From assembly GCF_021245805.1 (NCBI RefSeq), contig NZ_JAJJNF010000006.1:186001-250000 (forward strand): DNA of 64,000 nucleotides. Direction: 5' to 3'. The DNA comes from Mangrovimonas futianensis. GTDB lineage: Bacteria > Bacteroidota > Bacteroidia > Flavobacteriales > Flavobacteriaceae. The notes below the pieces were generated by a model that was not told the origin of the DNA, did no database searches, and was given only the letters and a program-made list of their open reading frames with translations. The translations under genes and the position numbers were made by a program. Below, piece after piece: positions 1 through 8,714 of the stretch (the first letter of the stretch is position 1; every line of letters starts with the position of its first letter).

Positions 1-2229
1 TTTGTCATGTTCACTGATGTAGTGACCTGCTTCCATAGAATCTGTACCTACTAAAAACATTCCTAAGGCTTGTTTACCCAATACTTTGACATCTGTTCTT
101 TGAATGGGTTTGGTATAGCCTTGGTCAGCCATCAACCTAGCATAAGCCTTGGCTGTGGCAATCTGTCTGTCTTTATTCACAACCACCACATCTTTTCCTT
201 TTTGAAGAACGCCTAAATCAAAGGCTTCATAAGCGGATGTTGATACTTTTGCCATACCAATGGTTAAGAAATATTCTTGGAGCACATTTAATTCCACATC
301 ATTCTTTCTAAAGGTATCAGAGGCTCTCAAGGTCATTTCTTTAGAACCACCGCCTCCAGGAATCACTCCGACTCCAAACTCTACCAAACCAATATAAGTT
401 TCGGCTGCTGCTACCACCTTGTCTGCGTGCATAGAAAGCTCACAACCCCCACCTAGAGTCATACCATGTGGTGCTGAAATGGTAGGGATAGAGGAGTAAC
501 GCATACGCATCATGGTATCTTGGAAGTACTTGATGGCCATGTTCAACTCATCATATTCTTGTTCTACCGCCATCATGAATATCATACCAATATTGGCACC
601 TACAGAAAAATTAGCTCCTTGGTTTCCAACAACCAATCCATCAAACTCTTTTTCTGCTAGATCAATAGCCTTGTTGATTCCTGCTAGAACATCACCACCA
701 ATGGTGTTCATTTTAGATTGGAATTCACAATTAAGGATGCCATCTCCCAAATCTTCAATGACCACACCTGAGTTTTTAAAGACTTCTTTAGATTTTCTGA
801 TGTTATCTAAAATGATAAAGGCATCTTGTCCAGGGATTTTGGTTTGTTTTTTGGAAGGGATATCATAATAATAGGTAGCCCCGTTTTGGACACTGTAAAA
901 CGATTTGCTACCAGATTCAAGCATCTCATACACCCAAGCATTTGGTTCATAGCCCTCTGCTTTCATAATTTCGATACCTTTTTCTACGCCAATGGCATCC
1001 CAGATTTGAAAGGGACCATGTTCCCAACCAAATCCTGCTTTCATGGCATCGTCTATTTTATATAGGTCATCAGATATTTCAGGAATGCGGTTTGATACAT
1101 ACGCAAACATAGCCGCAAAGTTCTTTCTGTAAAACTCCCCAGCTTTATCCTTTCCGCTAACCAATATGGGGAAGCGATTGATAACCTTGTCAACGGTTTT
1201 GGTAAGCTCTAAAGTGGCAAACTTAGCCGTTTTTTTAGCTCGGTATTCTAAGGTGTCTAAGTCTAAAGACAAGATGTCGCTGCTTCCGTCTTTGTTTTTT
1301 ACTTTTTTATAAAAACCCTGACCTGTTTTGCTTCCCAACCAATTGTTGTCCATCATGGTTTGAATAAACCCTGGGAGTTTAAAAAGGTCGTGTGCTTCAT
1401 CGTTAGGACAGTTTTCATACAACCCATTGGCTACATGCACCAAGGTGTCCAACCCGACTACGTCTACGGTTCTAAAGGTAGCAGACTTAGGACGACCAAT
1501 GACAGGACCAGTTAATTTATCAACTTCTTCAATAGTGAGTCCCATGTCCTTTACTTGATGGAAAAGACTCATAATTCCAAAAATTCCAATACGATTACCA
1601 ATAAAAGCTGGTGTATCTTTGGCAATAACTGAGGTTTTTCCTAAGTATTGCTCACCATAACTGTTAAGGAAATCCAATACATCTTGAGATGTTTTTGGTC
1701 CAGGAATAATTTCAAATAATTTCAAATATCTCGCTGGATTGAAAAAGTGAGTTCCACAAAAATGCTTTTGGAAATCTTCACTTCGTCCTTCGCTCATGAA
1801 TTGAATCGGAATCCCAGAGGTGTTAGAAGTTATAAGTGTTCCCTCTTTTCTGTGTTTATCTAGATTTTCAAAGACCTTCTTTTTTATATCCAATCGTTCA
1901 ACAACCACCTCAATGATCCAGTCTGCTTCAGAAACTTTGGCGATATCATCTTCTAAATTCCCAGTGGTAATTCTACTGGCAAATTTTTGATGGTAAATAG
2001 GAGATGGTTTGGATTTCAAGGCTGCTTTTAAGGAGTCATTTACCAAACGGTTTCTTACCATTTTGTGCTCTAAGGTTAAGCCTTTGGCTTTTTCGGCCTC
2101 TGTTAACTCTCGAGGCACAATATCTAAAAGTAATACCTCGACCCCAATATTTGCAAAATGACAGGCAATGCCACTTCCCATAATTCCAGAGCCGATTACA
2201 GCTACTTTATTAATAATTCGTTTGCTCAT
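1..2229 (-). CDS. 3-hydroxyacyl-CoA dehydrogenase / enoyl-CoA hydratase fusion, C-terminus off window
   Basis: Translating the minus strand from the ATG at 2227-2229 gives 743 codons without a stop, so the gene continues beyond base 1. The N-terminus is a Rossmann NAD site (VIGSGIMGSGIA, residues 11-21), followed by the dehydrogenase motif THFFNPARYLKLFEIIPG. The C-terminal half is a crotonase domain (GMTLGGGCELSMHAD near residue 590, GVIPGGGGS near 620). Dehydrogenase first and hydratase second is the reverse of E. coli FadB/FadJ and is common in Bacteroidetes. The enzyme would hydrate 2-enoyl-CoA and oxidise the 3-hydroxyacyl-CoA in cytosolic beta-oxidation. It lies 10 bp after the MarR gene, so the two are almost certainly co-transcribed. 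A thiolase and an acyl-CoA dehydrogenase would be expected further downstream, but they are outside the window. The family assignment is firm; chain-length preference cannot be read. Confidence 0.93.
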   Translation of the reverse strand, partial: MSKRIINKVAVIGSGIMGSGIACHFANIGVEVLLLDIVPRELTEAEKAKGLTLEHKMVRNRLVNDSLKAALKSKPSPIYHQKFASRITTGNLEDDIAKVSEADWIIEVVVERLDIKKKVFENLDKHRKEGTLITSNTSGIPIQFMSEGRSEDFQKHFCGTHFFNPARYLKLFEIIPGPKTSQDVLDFLNSYGEQYLGKTSVIAKDTPAFIGNRIGIFGIMSLFHQVKDMGLTIEEVDKLTGPVIGRPKSATFRTVDVVGLDTLVHVANGLYENCPNDEAHDLFKLPGFIQTMMDNNWLGSKTGQGFYKKVKNKDGSSDILSLDLDTLEYRAKKTAKFATLELTKTVDKVINRFPILVSGKDKAGEFYRKNFAAMFAYVSNRIPEISDDLYKIDDAMKAGFGWEHGPFQIWDAIGVEKGIEIMKAEGYEPNAWVYEMLESGSKSFYSVQNGATYYYDIPSKKQTKIPGQDAFIILDNIRKSKEVFKNSGVVIEDLGDGILNCEFQSKMNTIGGDVLAGINKAIDLAEKEFDGLVVGNQGANFSVGANIGMIFMMAVEQEYDELNMAIKYFQDTMMRMRYSSIPTISAPHGMTLGGGCELSMHADKVVAAAETYIGLVEFGVGVIPGGGGSKEMTLRASDTFRKNDVELNVLQEYFLTIGMAKVSTSAYEAFDLGVLQKGKDVVVVNKDRQIATAKAYARLMADQGYTKPIQRTDVKVLGKQALGMFLVGTDSMEAGHYISEHDK

Positions 2230-2239
2230 TATTTGATTG

Positions 2240-2683
2240 TTATTTGTCTTGGTTATATATTTTTTTGTTTGAAATCATCTCGTTGATTAATTCGGCCACT
2301 TCATAAAAGTGATTTAATTTTTCCTCTAATATGTTGGCCCTTATAGCGTCATTGAATGTGATTACTTTTTCTTTTGAATAGGCTCTTTTTTTTCGGCCAA
2401 ACTCCGTAAGGTGAATTAATACGCCTCGGCCATCTTCAGGATTTGGTTTTCTTTCTATCAATCCTCGGGTTTCCATTGTTTTTAAAATTCTGGAAAGGCT
2501 AGTGGCTTCCATTCCCATTTTGGGACCCAAGGCCGTTGAAGGTGTTCCTTTTTCGGGATCAATGCTCAGTAAAGTGAACCCCGTAGCCATTGTACTTTCA
2601 AATTTGGCAGCTTCTTCATTATACATTTTATTGACGGCTAACCAGGTGGTTCTTAGAACATAGTCAATTGTTTTATCTTTCAT
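2240..2683 (-). CDS. MarR-family transcriptional regulator
   Basis: This 147-residue protein has the usual MarR length. A winged helix lies around residues 50-95 (MGMEATSLSRILKTMETRGLIERKPNPEDGRG), with the characteristic DGRG wing, and both ends are helical for dimerisation. It is the first gene of the minus-strand beta-oxidation operon, 10 bp before the fused dehydrogenase/hydratase gene. A perfect 12-bp palindrome (2721-2732) lies just upstream of its predicted -7 box, so autoregulation with control of the fatty-acid genes is the natural inference. The ligand is probably an acyl-CoA or fatty acid by context only; nothing in the sequence proves it. Confidence 0.92.
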   Translation of the reverse strand: MKDKTIDYVLRTTWLAVNKMYNEEAAKFESTMATGFTLLSIDPEKGTPSTALGPKMGMEATSLSRILKTMETRGLIERKPNPEDGRGVLIHLTEFGRKKRAYSKEKVITFNDAIRANILEEKLNHFYEVAELINEMISNKKIYNQDK

Positions 2684-2701
2684 GGTTGATTTTTAGTCTT
2701 C

Positions 2702-2732
2702 CAAATATAAAAAAATATGCTATGCATGCATA
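2702..2732 (-). promoter_or_regulatory. Predicted marR-fad promoter with palindromic operator
   Basis: Read on the minus strand, TATATTTG (2709 to 2702) matches the Bacteroidetes -7 consensus TAnnTTTG and lies 19 nt before the marR ATG. The perfect palindrome TATGCATGCATA (2721-2732) lies 11 bp upstream of it, where it would overlap the -33 contact region. This is the right position for a repressor site. The palindrome is seen directly; MarR binding is inferred. Confidence 0.55.
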
Positions 2733-2901
2733 ATAAAAAATAATAATTTAACATAAAATAGGCAGATTGATTAGAGGCTTCGCAATTTTATGGGGTGTTA
2801 ATTGTTAAAACTGCCGTAAAAGATCTTAATGAATACGTAGGGTGAGGGCTCAGTTTTACTAAGAATAACTCAATTGAGGAGTTACCTGTTTTCATTGAAT
2901 T

Positions 2902-3954
2902 TTAGTCTTTGTTTTGTTGGTAGGGATAGTCTTCGGAATAGCCTTCTTTTCGAAGTTTTACTCTCAACCTGTAGAAATTGGTCTCGATAGTCCTTAACGA
3001 AACACTCAATAAATCAGCTAATTCCTTATGTGCCAAATTGAAAGGTTGTAATGCCGCGTAAAGTTTTTCGGTTTTCGTTAAAAATTCTAAGGATTCCACA
3101 TTAGTAATGAGCTCCTCATGTTCGTTAACTTGATTTTGTTTGAAATTATTCCAATTGAGAATTTTATCTCCATGATTGGAGAGTATGAAGGGTTTATTTT
3201 CAAGTATTAAGATGTTTTCATTCTTGTTATAATCTTTTTGCCATTTGCGCTTGAACCTTGTAATTAAAAATAACCAGTTGGTATAGATGGCTAATGTTAT
3301 AATTAACAAGGTCATGATAAAATTTGACACCAGTGTTATATAATACATTTGTTTAAACACCTGCAAATTGTTGAAATAAACCAAGATGGCTACAAAAAAG
3401 AAGTTGTCTAGAATGTAGTACACAATGAATAGAATACTAAATACCTTTTTGTAAACCCCATCAAAGAGCTCAGGCCCTTTATTGACGTTTATCTTTCTTA
3501 AATAGTATAAAAAAAGCAAGAACAGTGTGATATTATAGGTCAACTGCACTGCAGCATTAATGCGCATGTTCTTGTTAGTAGGATAAAAAATGAGATGTTC
3601 GGTTTCATCTTGAGCGATTAAAAGATGTAGAATGGCAAAACCGACACCAATCAAAATGAGAAGTCCGAAATACTGAAGTATTTTAATCTTGGGTACCGAC
3701 TTTCCAAAAAGCGCCGCACAAAACACGGGAGCTAATAGTGCAAAATTTTCATTGATGATCCCATAAAAATCTAAAACTCTTAAAGATTGGTCTGAGAAGT
3801 AATAGTCTAAATACAACCACACACCAAGAGAGGAAAAAAATAGAAAAGAAAAGAACGTTAGGAACAACTCAAACGGCTCTTGTTTATTACTTCTTACAAT
3901 GAAAAGTATAAACCCAATCGCACTTAGAAAAAACGCCAAATGGCTTAAAAACAT
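2902..3954 (-). CDS. Seven-TM membrane protein with C-terminal LuxR-like HTH
   Basis: The N-terminal 235 residues contain about seven hydrophobic segments (near 4-21, 27-48, 65-85, 92-113, 132-150, 168-192 and 205-230), resembling 7TMR-type sensor modules. The last 60 residues form a helix-turn-helix (LTKTEKLYAALQPF, then HKELADLLSVSLRTIETNFY), close to the LuxR/GerE type used by many Bacteroidetes one-component regulators. The architecture suggests a membrane-bound transcription regulator that senses an envelope or membrane signal. It is divergent to the giant secreted protein gene that starts at 4226, which is the obvious target candidate. No exact family name was recognised. Confidence 0.7.
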   Translation of the reverse strand: MFLSHLAFFLSAIGFILFIVRSNKQEPFELFLTFFSFLFFSSLGVWLYLDYYFSDQSLRVLDFYGIINENFALLAPVFCAALFGKSVPKIKILQYFGLLILIGVGFAILHLLIAQDETEHLIFYPTNKNMRINAAVQLTYNITLFLLFLYYLRKINVNKGPELFDGVYKKVFSILFIVYYILDNFFFVAILVYFNNLQVFKQMYYITLVSNFIMTLLIITLAIYTNWLFLITRFKRKWQKDYNKNENILILENKPFILSNHGDKILNWNNFKQNQVNEHEELITNVESLEFLTKTEKLYAALQPFNLAHKELADLLSVSLRTIETNFYRLRVKLRKEGYSEDYPYQQNKD

Positions 3955-3959
3955 GATTA

Positions 3960-3977
3960 TAGTAGTTTTGTAGTAGT
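3960..3977 (+). promoter_or_regulatory. Shared upstream motif, copy 1, with TAnnTTTG core
   Basis: TAGTAGTTTTGTAGTAGT contains TAGTTTTG (3963-3970), a TAnnTTTG match. The same 18-mer with one C/T change occurs at 8502-8519, upstream of the second secreted protein gene. It is 266 bp before the ATG at 4226, which would give a long leader. No clear -33 TTG is visible. The remaining 3978-4225 shows no other clear signal. Confidence 0.4.
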
Positions 3978-4225
3978 CTTACAGATCTCCTAAAGTCCCT
4001 AAAAATTTACATTTACTTATTGATTTTTTTATCAGCAGGTTTTTGATCCATTTTTAAATAGCAACCAACTGTTAAGAGAAATCAAAACTAAAAAATACGA
4101 CCGGTTTTCCAAATCCATTCCGATAGACTTTTTATAGTATGAATATCGTGTTTTTTTTCTGATGTCAGTAGAAAAAATAGAAATAAGCACCAAGGAGGAA
4201 CGGTATCGTGTTGATTAAAAGCCTA

Positions 4226-7200
4226 ATGATTGATAGTAAATTTAAAGCAGTGAAATACCCTTCTTTTTCAACTCTCTCAAATGCAAATTGTGGCAAAAGT
4301 CGCAATTTCAAATTCCTTTTTATTTTAGGAATGTTATTTTTTACCAATTTGGGATTTTCCCAAACAACATTGATTGATCCTCTGGGTGATGGAGGTTTTG
4401 AAACGGATGTATCCTTTGAACTTAATGGTTGGGTGAACAATAGTTCTCAAACCAATCAGTGGGTTTGTAATGCTGGTGCTAATTTGGGTTTTAGTGGTGT
4501 TAGAGCTGCTTACGTATCCAATAATCCTTTAAATGCCACCCCGTCTCACACCTATACAAATAATACTTCAAGTGTTTCTCATATATACCGAGATGTTTCG
4601 ATACCTGCAGGGGAAACTTTTATTCAGTTGCAATTTGATTGGATCTGTAGGGGGGAGACTGGTTTTGATTATATGCGAGTCTGGTTGGTTCCAGTATCCT
4701 TTACTCCTAATAGTGGCACGCAAATAACAGTTGGAAATAGTGGCGGAATAAGTATTGGTCAAACCAATTATGGAGGTCAATCTACATGGAATAGTGAAGC
4801 CGTAACCATTCCATCCTCATATGCTGGCACTACCTTTAGGATGGTTTTTGAATGGCGAAATGATAGTTCTATAGGAACCAATCCGCCTGCGGGACTTGAT
4901 AATATCTCGTTAACTTCAACGGCACCCACACCCCCAGAAAATGATGATTGTGCTAGTGCTGTAGCCGTAAGTGTCAATCCAGATAATTCCTGTGACCTCA
5001 CAACATCAGGAACGTTAACATTTGCTACAGCATCTGGGGTAAGTAATTGTGCTACAGGAAATCCAAATGACGATGTGTGGTTTAGTTTTGTTGCTACCTC
5101 TACTTCACACACCATAAGTCTTATGAATGTTTCTGGTACTTATATGGATTTAGTTCATGCCGTTTATAGCAACTCCTGTGGTTCTTTAAATATGGTTTCT
5201 GGAAGTTGCTCCAATCCTAATAATAGTATGGTTACAGGGCTTTCCGTTGGTCAAACATATTTTGTGCAAGTCTATTCTTGGGCAGATTCCAACACCTTAA
5301 GTCAACAACCTACCATTATTGATTTTGATATTTGTGTTGGGACACTTCCTTTAAATGATGATCCTTGTAATGCCATAGCATTGGATATTTCTGGTGATTG
5401 CATAAGTGCTTATGGTAATACGCTTTTTGCAACAGATTCCAATATCAATAACACTAATTGTAATACATCGGGAGATGATGATGATATCTGGTTTAGTTTT
5501 GTAGCTCAAGACACATCCCATTCTATTAATATTGAAAATGTCTCTGGAAATACAAACAGCTTGTTCCATGCCATATACGAAGGTAGTTGTGGTAACCTGA
5601 CCAGTATGCCACTGTGCTCATTTCCTAACAATAGTACGGCCACCGGATTAACGCCAGGGAACACTTATTATGTTCAAGTGATGACTTCTAGTGCAGGTGA
5701 TTACCATGCGAGTTTTGAGATATGTACCATTCCATTGGTATCACCTTGCTCAAATACCTCCAATCTTCCAGAATTGTCATGTGGCACTATTGAAACAGTT
5801 TCTATAACTGGAGGGACTGGATTTTTTGATAATAATCCTTGTGGGTCTTGGGATCTTGAAGGGCAGGAAGCACTCTACACTTTTACACCTACGGTCACTG
5901 CGGAATATAGTATCACCCAGATTTCAACTTCGGGGTCGGGTAGTGATTCCCATATTAACTATTTATTCAAAGAAGCTAGTGATGGGTGTCATGCTAACAA
6001 TTGGACTTGTTTGGCTCATTTGGATGGTAATGACCAAGGCAGTAATACATTCACACTTACCGAGGGCATAACCTATTACGTACTATTGGACACTGAAACA
6101 ACTACAAGTAATGATGTCACCTTTCAATTAAGTTGTCCTCCTCAATGTGGTGATAGTTTTTATGATTCTGGTGGGGTTTCAGGAAATTATTCCAACAATG
6201 AAAGCCGAAGTGTTACTATTTGCCCAGAAACTGAAGGCTCTAATGTAACGGTTACTTTTACGAGTTTTCAAGTAGAGGGGGCAGGGGCTAATTTTTGTTT
6301 CGATAATTTGAGAATTTATGATGGACCTGATGATTCGTTTCCTCAAATAACTCCTGCAAGTTTAGGATTGGGGACAGGAACAGATGGGTTTTGTTATCAA
6401 TCCCCTACCGATGGGACTGCTAATCTTGTAGGGGAGTCCATTACTGCAACAAATGCTGATGGCTGTCTTACCTTTGTGTTTACTTCCGATATTTCTACAG
6501 CATTAAGTGGCTGGGAAGCAGAGGTGAGTTGCTGTGCTGTTTGGAATGGTTCTGTAAGCACCGATTGGAACTTAGCACAGAATTGGTCTCTCAATGAAGT
6601 TCCTACTTTGGAAGATTGTATTGTTATCCCTGACCATACAACCACTCCAAATAACCCCATTTTAGAATATCCTTCAAACTCTACTGCATCTCAACCAGGT
6701 TATGGACTTAGTCTAACGCTAAAGGATAATGCTTATCTAGAGCTTTATAATTCGGAGTTGATTATCGATAAATGGATCGATGTTCAAGGAAGCGCTGTTT
6801 TTAATATTAGAAACAACGCGAGCCTTATTCAAATTGATGACAACAATGAGAATACAGGCAATATATTTGTGCAACGGGCTCCAAATTCCAACTTTACAAG
6901 TGTTAATAGTTTGGAATATGTTTATTGGTCAAGTCCTGTTAATGATTTTAATGTGGGAGATGTTTCTCCTGGGACAAGTTCAGCCTTAATTTTTGAATGG
7001 AATCCTACCGTACCCGGGTATGGAGTGGGTAATCATGGCTATTGGGAAAATGCCTCAGGTATGATGACTACAGGAAAAGGGTATATCATAAGAGGCCTTT
7101 CTGGTACTCCTGAAATAGTTTCCAATAATCTAACTCCGGCTACCGAAATTCCTGTAACTCCCTATACTGTTTTGTTTTCTGGTGAAGCAAATAATGGCGT

Positions 7201-8392
7201 TATTACAATGCCTATTCAACAGGGAGGCTACCAGGAGTCCGAAGACCCAGGTTATCAAGGAAATAGTTCTTTGGGGACCTTAGCCTATAATGATGATGAT
7301 AATTGGAATTTAATTGGGAATCCTTATCCTTCGGCTATTTCTTCTGATGCCTTTATGGCTTATAACACTGATATTAATGGTACAGTATACCTTTGGCAGC
7401 ATGAGTCGTTACCTAGCGCGGATACTGCAGATCCTTTTTATGAAGATTATGCCTATAATTACTCGGAGGACAATTATATAGAATATAATAGTTCAGGTTC
7501 CAACCCACCTGGATATGATGATTTGCATATTGCTTCTGGTCAAGGTTTTTTTGTTTTGATGAATCATAGTTCGACTGTTTTAAATTCTACAGTGACGTTC
7601 AACAATAGTATGCGGACCTATTCATCAGAATATACAAACAGTACCTTTTTTAAACAGAACCAAACAAATAACAACTATCAAAACCCATACAATACAGAGG
7701 AAACCACAACGATGGAACGCCATAGGATTTGGTTGAATCTTTCTAATTCAAATAATGTTGCAGTTTCTTTATTGTTAGGGTATATACAAGGAGCCACAAA
7801 TGAATTTGACCGTTTGTATGATGGCCTAGAAGTAACCTCTACCGATTTAAGTTTCTACTCTATCAATAACGATGATAAATTGTCAATTCAAGGGCGTTTA
7901 TTTCCTTTTAATCCTGACGATACCATTCCTCTTGGTATGTATTTACCACAGAACGACATTTATAGTATTGCAATTAACTCTTTAGATGGTCTGTTTATTG
8001 AAGAAGATCAAAGCATTTATTTAGAGGACACTTACTTAAATACCATTCACGATTTAAAACAGGCTCCATATAGTTTTTCTGGTAACTCGGGCTTGCTCAA
8101 TGATAGATTCATTTTAAGATTTACCGAGTACACTTTAACCAACCCAGAATTTAATTTGGAAAGCATAGCAATCATTGCTCCGCAGGGAGAATACATCAAA
8201 ATAAGTTCAGACCATGAGGTAATTTCAAAAGTGACTGTTTATGATGTTTTAGGTAAGGTAATAATGAATAAAAATAATGTTAATGTAAACCAGCTTATCT
8301 TAAATAGAACTGCTGTGACTTCTGGAGTTTATTTTGTGAAAGTTGTTTTGGTAAATGGCTTAGAAAGAAGAAAAAAAGTAAAACTCAAATAA
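4226..8392 (+). CDS. Giant T9SS-secreted mosaic surface protein (PPC-like, CUB, type A sorting domain)
   Basis: The frame is open from a GTG at 4208, but the first ATG is at 4226, giving 1388 residues; I prefer it. A signal peptide follows a short leader (KSRNFKFLFILGMLFFTNLGFSQ region, about residues 24-46). Next come a jelly-roll-like region ending in a GLDNISLTS motif (about 50-235), then three prepeptidase-C-terminal-like repeats (starting near ENDDCASAV, NDDPCNAIA and SCGTIETVS). A CUB-like domain (YSNNESRSVTICPE ... FCFDNLRIYDGPDD) follows, then a long module with GNPYPSAI and GQGFFVL signatures. The C-terminal 60 residues (VTVYDVLGKVIMNK ... GVYFVKVVL) fit a type A T9SS sorting domain. 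It is likely anchored to or released from the cell surface; its ligand is unknown. The GNPYPSA module recurs in the protein at 13515-15302. Confidence 0.88.
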   Translation: MIDSKFKAVKYPSFSTLSNANCGKSRNFKFLFILGMLFFTNLGFSQTTLIDPLGDGGFETDVSFELNGWVNNSSQTNQWVCNAGANLGFSGVRAAYVSNNPLNATPSHTYTNNTSSVSHIYRDVSIPAGETFIQLQFDWICRGETGFDYMRVWLVPVSFTPNSGTQITVGNSGGISIGQTNYGGQSTWNSEAVTIPSSYAGTTFRMVFEWRNDSSIGTNPPAGLDNISLTSTAPTPPENDDCASAVAVSVNPDNSCDLTTSGTLTFATASGVSNCATGNPNDDVWFSFVATSTSHTISLMNVSGTYMDLVHAVYSNSCGSLNMVSGSCSNPNNSMVTGLSVGQTYFVQVYSWADSNTLSQQPTIIDFDICVGTLPLNDDPCNAIALDISGDCISAYGNTLFATDSNINNTNCNTSGDDDDIWFSFVAQDTSHSINIENVSGNTNSLFHAIYEGSCGNLTSMPLCSFPNNSTATGLTPGNTYYVQVMTSSAGDYHASFEICTIPLVSPCSNTSNLPELSCGTIETVSITGGTGFFDNNPCGSWDLEGQEALYTFTPTVTAEYSITQISTSGSGSDSHINYLFKEASDGCHANNWTCLAHLDGNDQGSNTFTLTEGITYYVLLDTETTTSNDVTFQLSCPPQCGDSFYDSGGVSGNYSNNESRSVTICPETEGSNVTVTFTSFQVEGAGANFCFDNLRIYDGPDDSFPQITPASLGLGTGTDGFCYQSPTDGTANLVGESITATNADGCLTFVFTSDISTALSGWEAEVSCCAVWNGSVSTDWNLAQNWSLNEVPTLEDCIVIPDHTTTPNNPILEYPSNSTASQPGYGLSLTLKDNAYLELYNSELIIDKWIDVQGSAVFNIRNNASLIQIDDNNENTGNIFVQRAPNSNFTSVNSLEYVYWSSPVNDFNVGDVSPGTSSALIFEWNPTVPGYGVGNHGYWENASGMMTTGKGYIIRGLSGTPEIVSNNLTPATEIPVTPYTVLFSGEANNGVITMPIQQGGYQESEDPGYQGNSSLGTLAYNDDDNWNLIGNPYPSAISSDAFMAYNTDINGTVYLWQHESLPSADTADPFYEDYAYNYSEDNYIEYNSSGSNPPGYDDLHIASGQGFFVLMNHSSTVLNSTVTFNNSMRTYSSEYTNSTFFKQNQTNNNYQNPYNTEETTTMERHRIWLNLSNSNNVAVSLLLGYIQGATNEFDRLYDGLEVTSTDLSFYSINNDDKLSIQGRLFPFNPDDTIPLGMYLPQNDIYSIAINSLDGLFIEEDQSIYLEDTYLNTIHDLKQAPYSFSGNSGLLNDRFILRFTEYTLTNPEFNLESIAIIAPQGEYIKISSDHEVISKVTVYDVLGKVIMNKNNVNVNQLILNRTAVTSGVYFVKVVLVNGLERRKKVKLK

Positions 8393-8714
8393 GGTGCAAA
8401 TTTTACCCTAAGTCATTATAACTGGAAAATATGCAAGTCATCTGATGAAATTTTTAAATGCAGTAAGAAATCCTCTGAATTCCCGCTGTGGCGTGCAGTT
8501 TTAGTAGTTTTGCAGTAGTGCTTTTCTTGTCTTTTTCAGCCTCCCAAGGCTATTTTTACTTCAGTGATTGAGACATGCGATTGCCTTATTTGAGAAAATC
8601 CTTAATTCCCATATGACGGAGTTTCAAAATGGCATATCACTTTTTCAATTCACAACAAAGACCTTTTAACACAGATCAAAAGAGGTCTATTTTATTAACA
8701 CTAACATTTTTTTT
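8393..8714 (+). other. 322-bp gap before second secreted gene: shared motif and hairpins
   Basis: No gene is seen here. The gap holds TAGTAGTTTTGCAGTAGT at 8502-8519 (second copy of the motif at 3960), with TAGTTTTG at 8505-8512 as a possible -7 box. A small hairpin AGCCT-ccca-AGGCT with following ATTTTT lies at 8538-8557. A second hairpin pairs AGACCTTTT (8659-8667) with AAAAGAGGTCT (8678-8688, one bulge). If transcription starts after 8512, both hairpins lie in a leader of about 190 nt before the ATG at 8715. Confidence 0.4.

Noticed and set aside
512..1065. Plus-strand open frames opposite the dehydrogenase/hydratase gene
   Set aside because: They are antisense shadows of a well-motivated coding sequence and show no signal, domain or promoter of their own.
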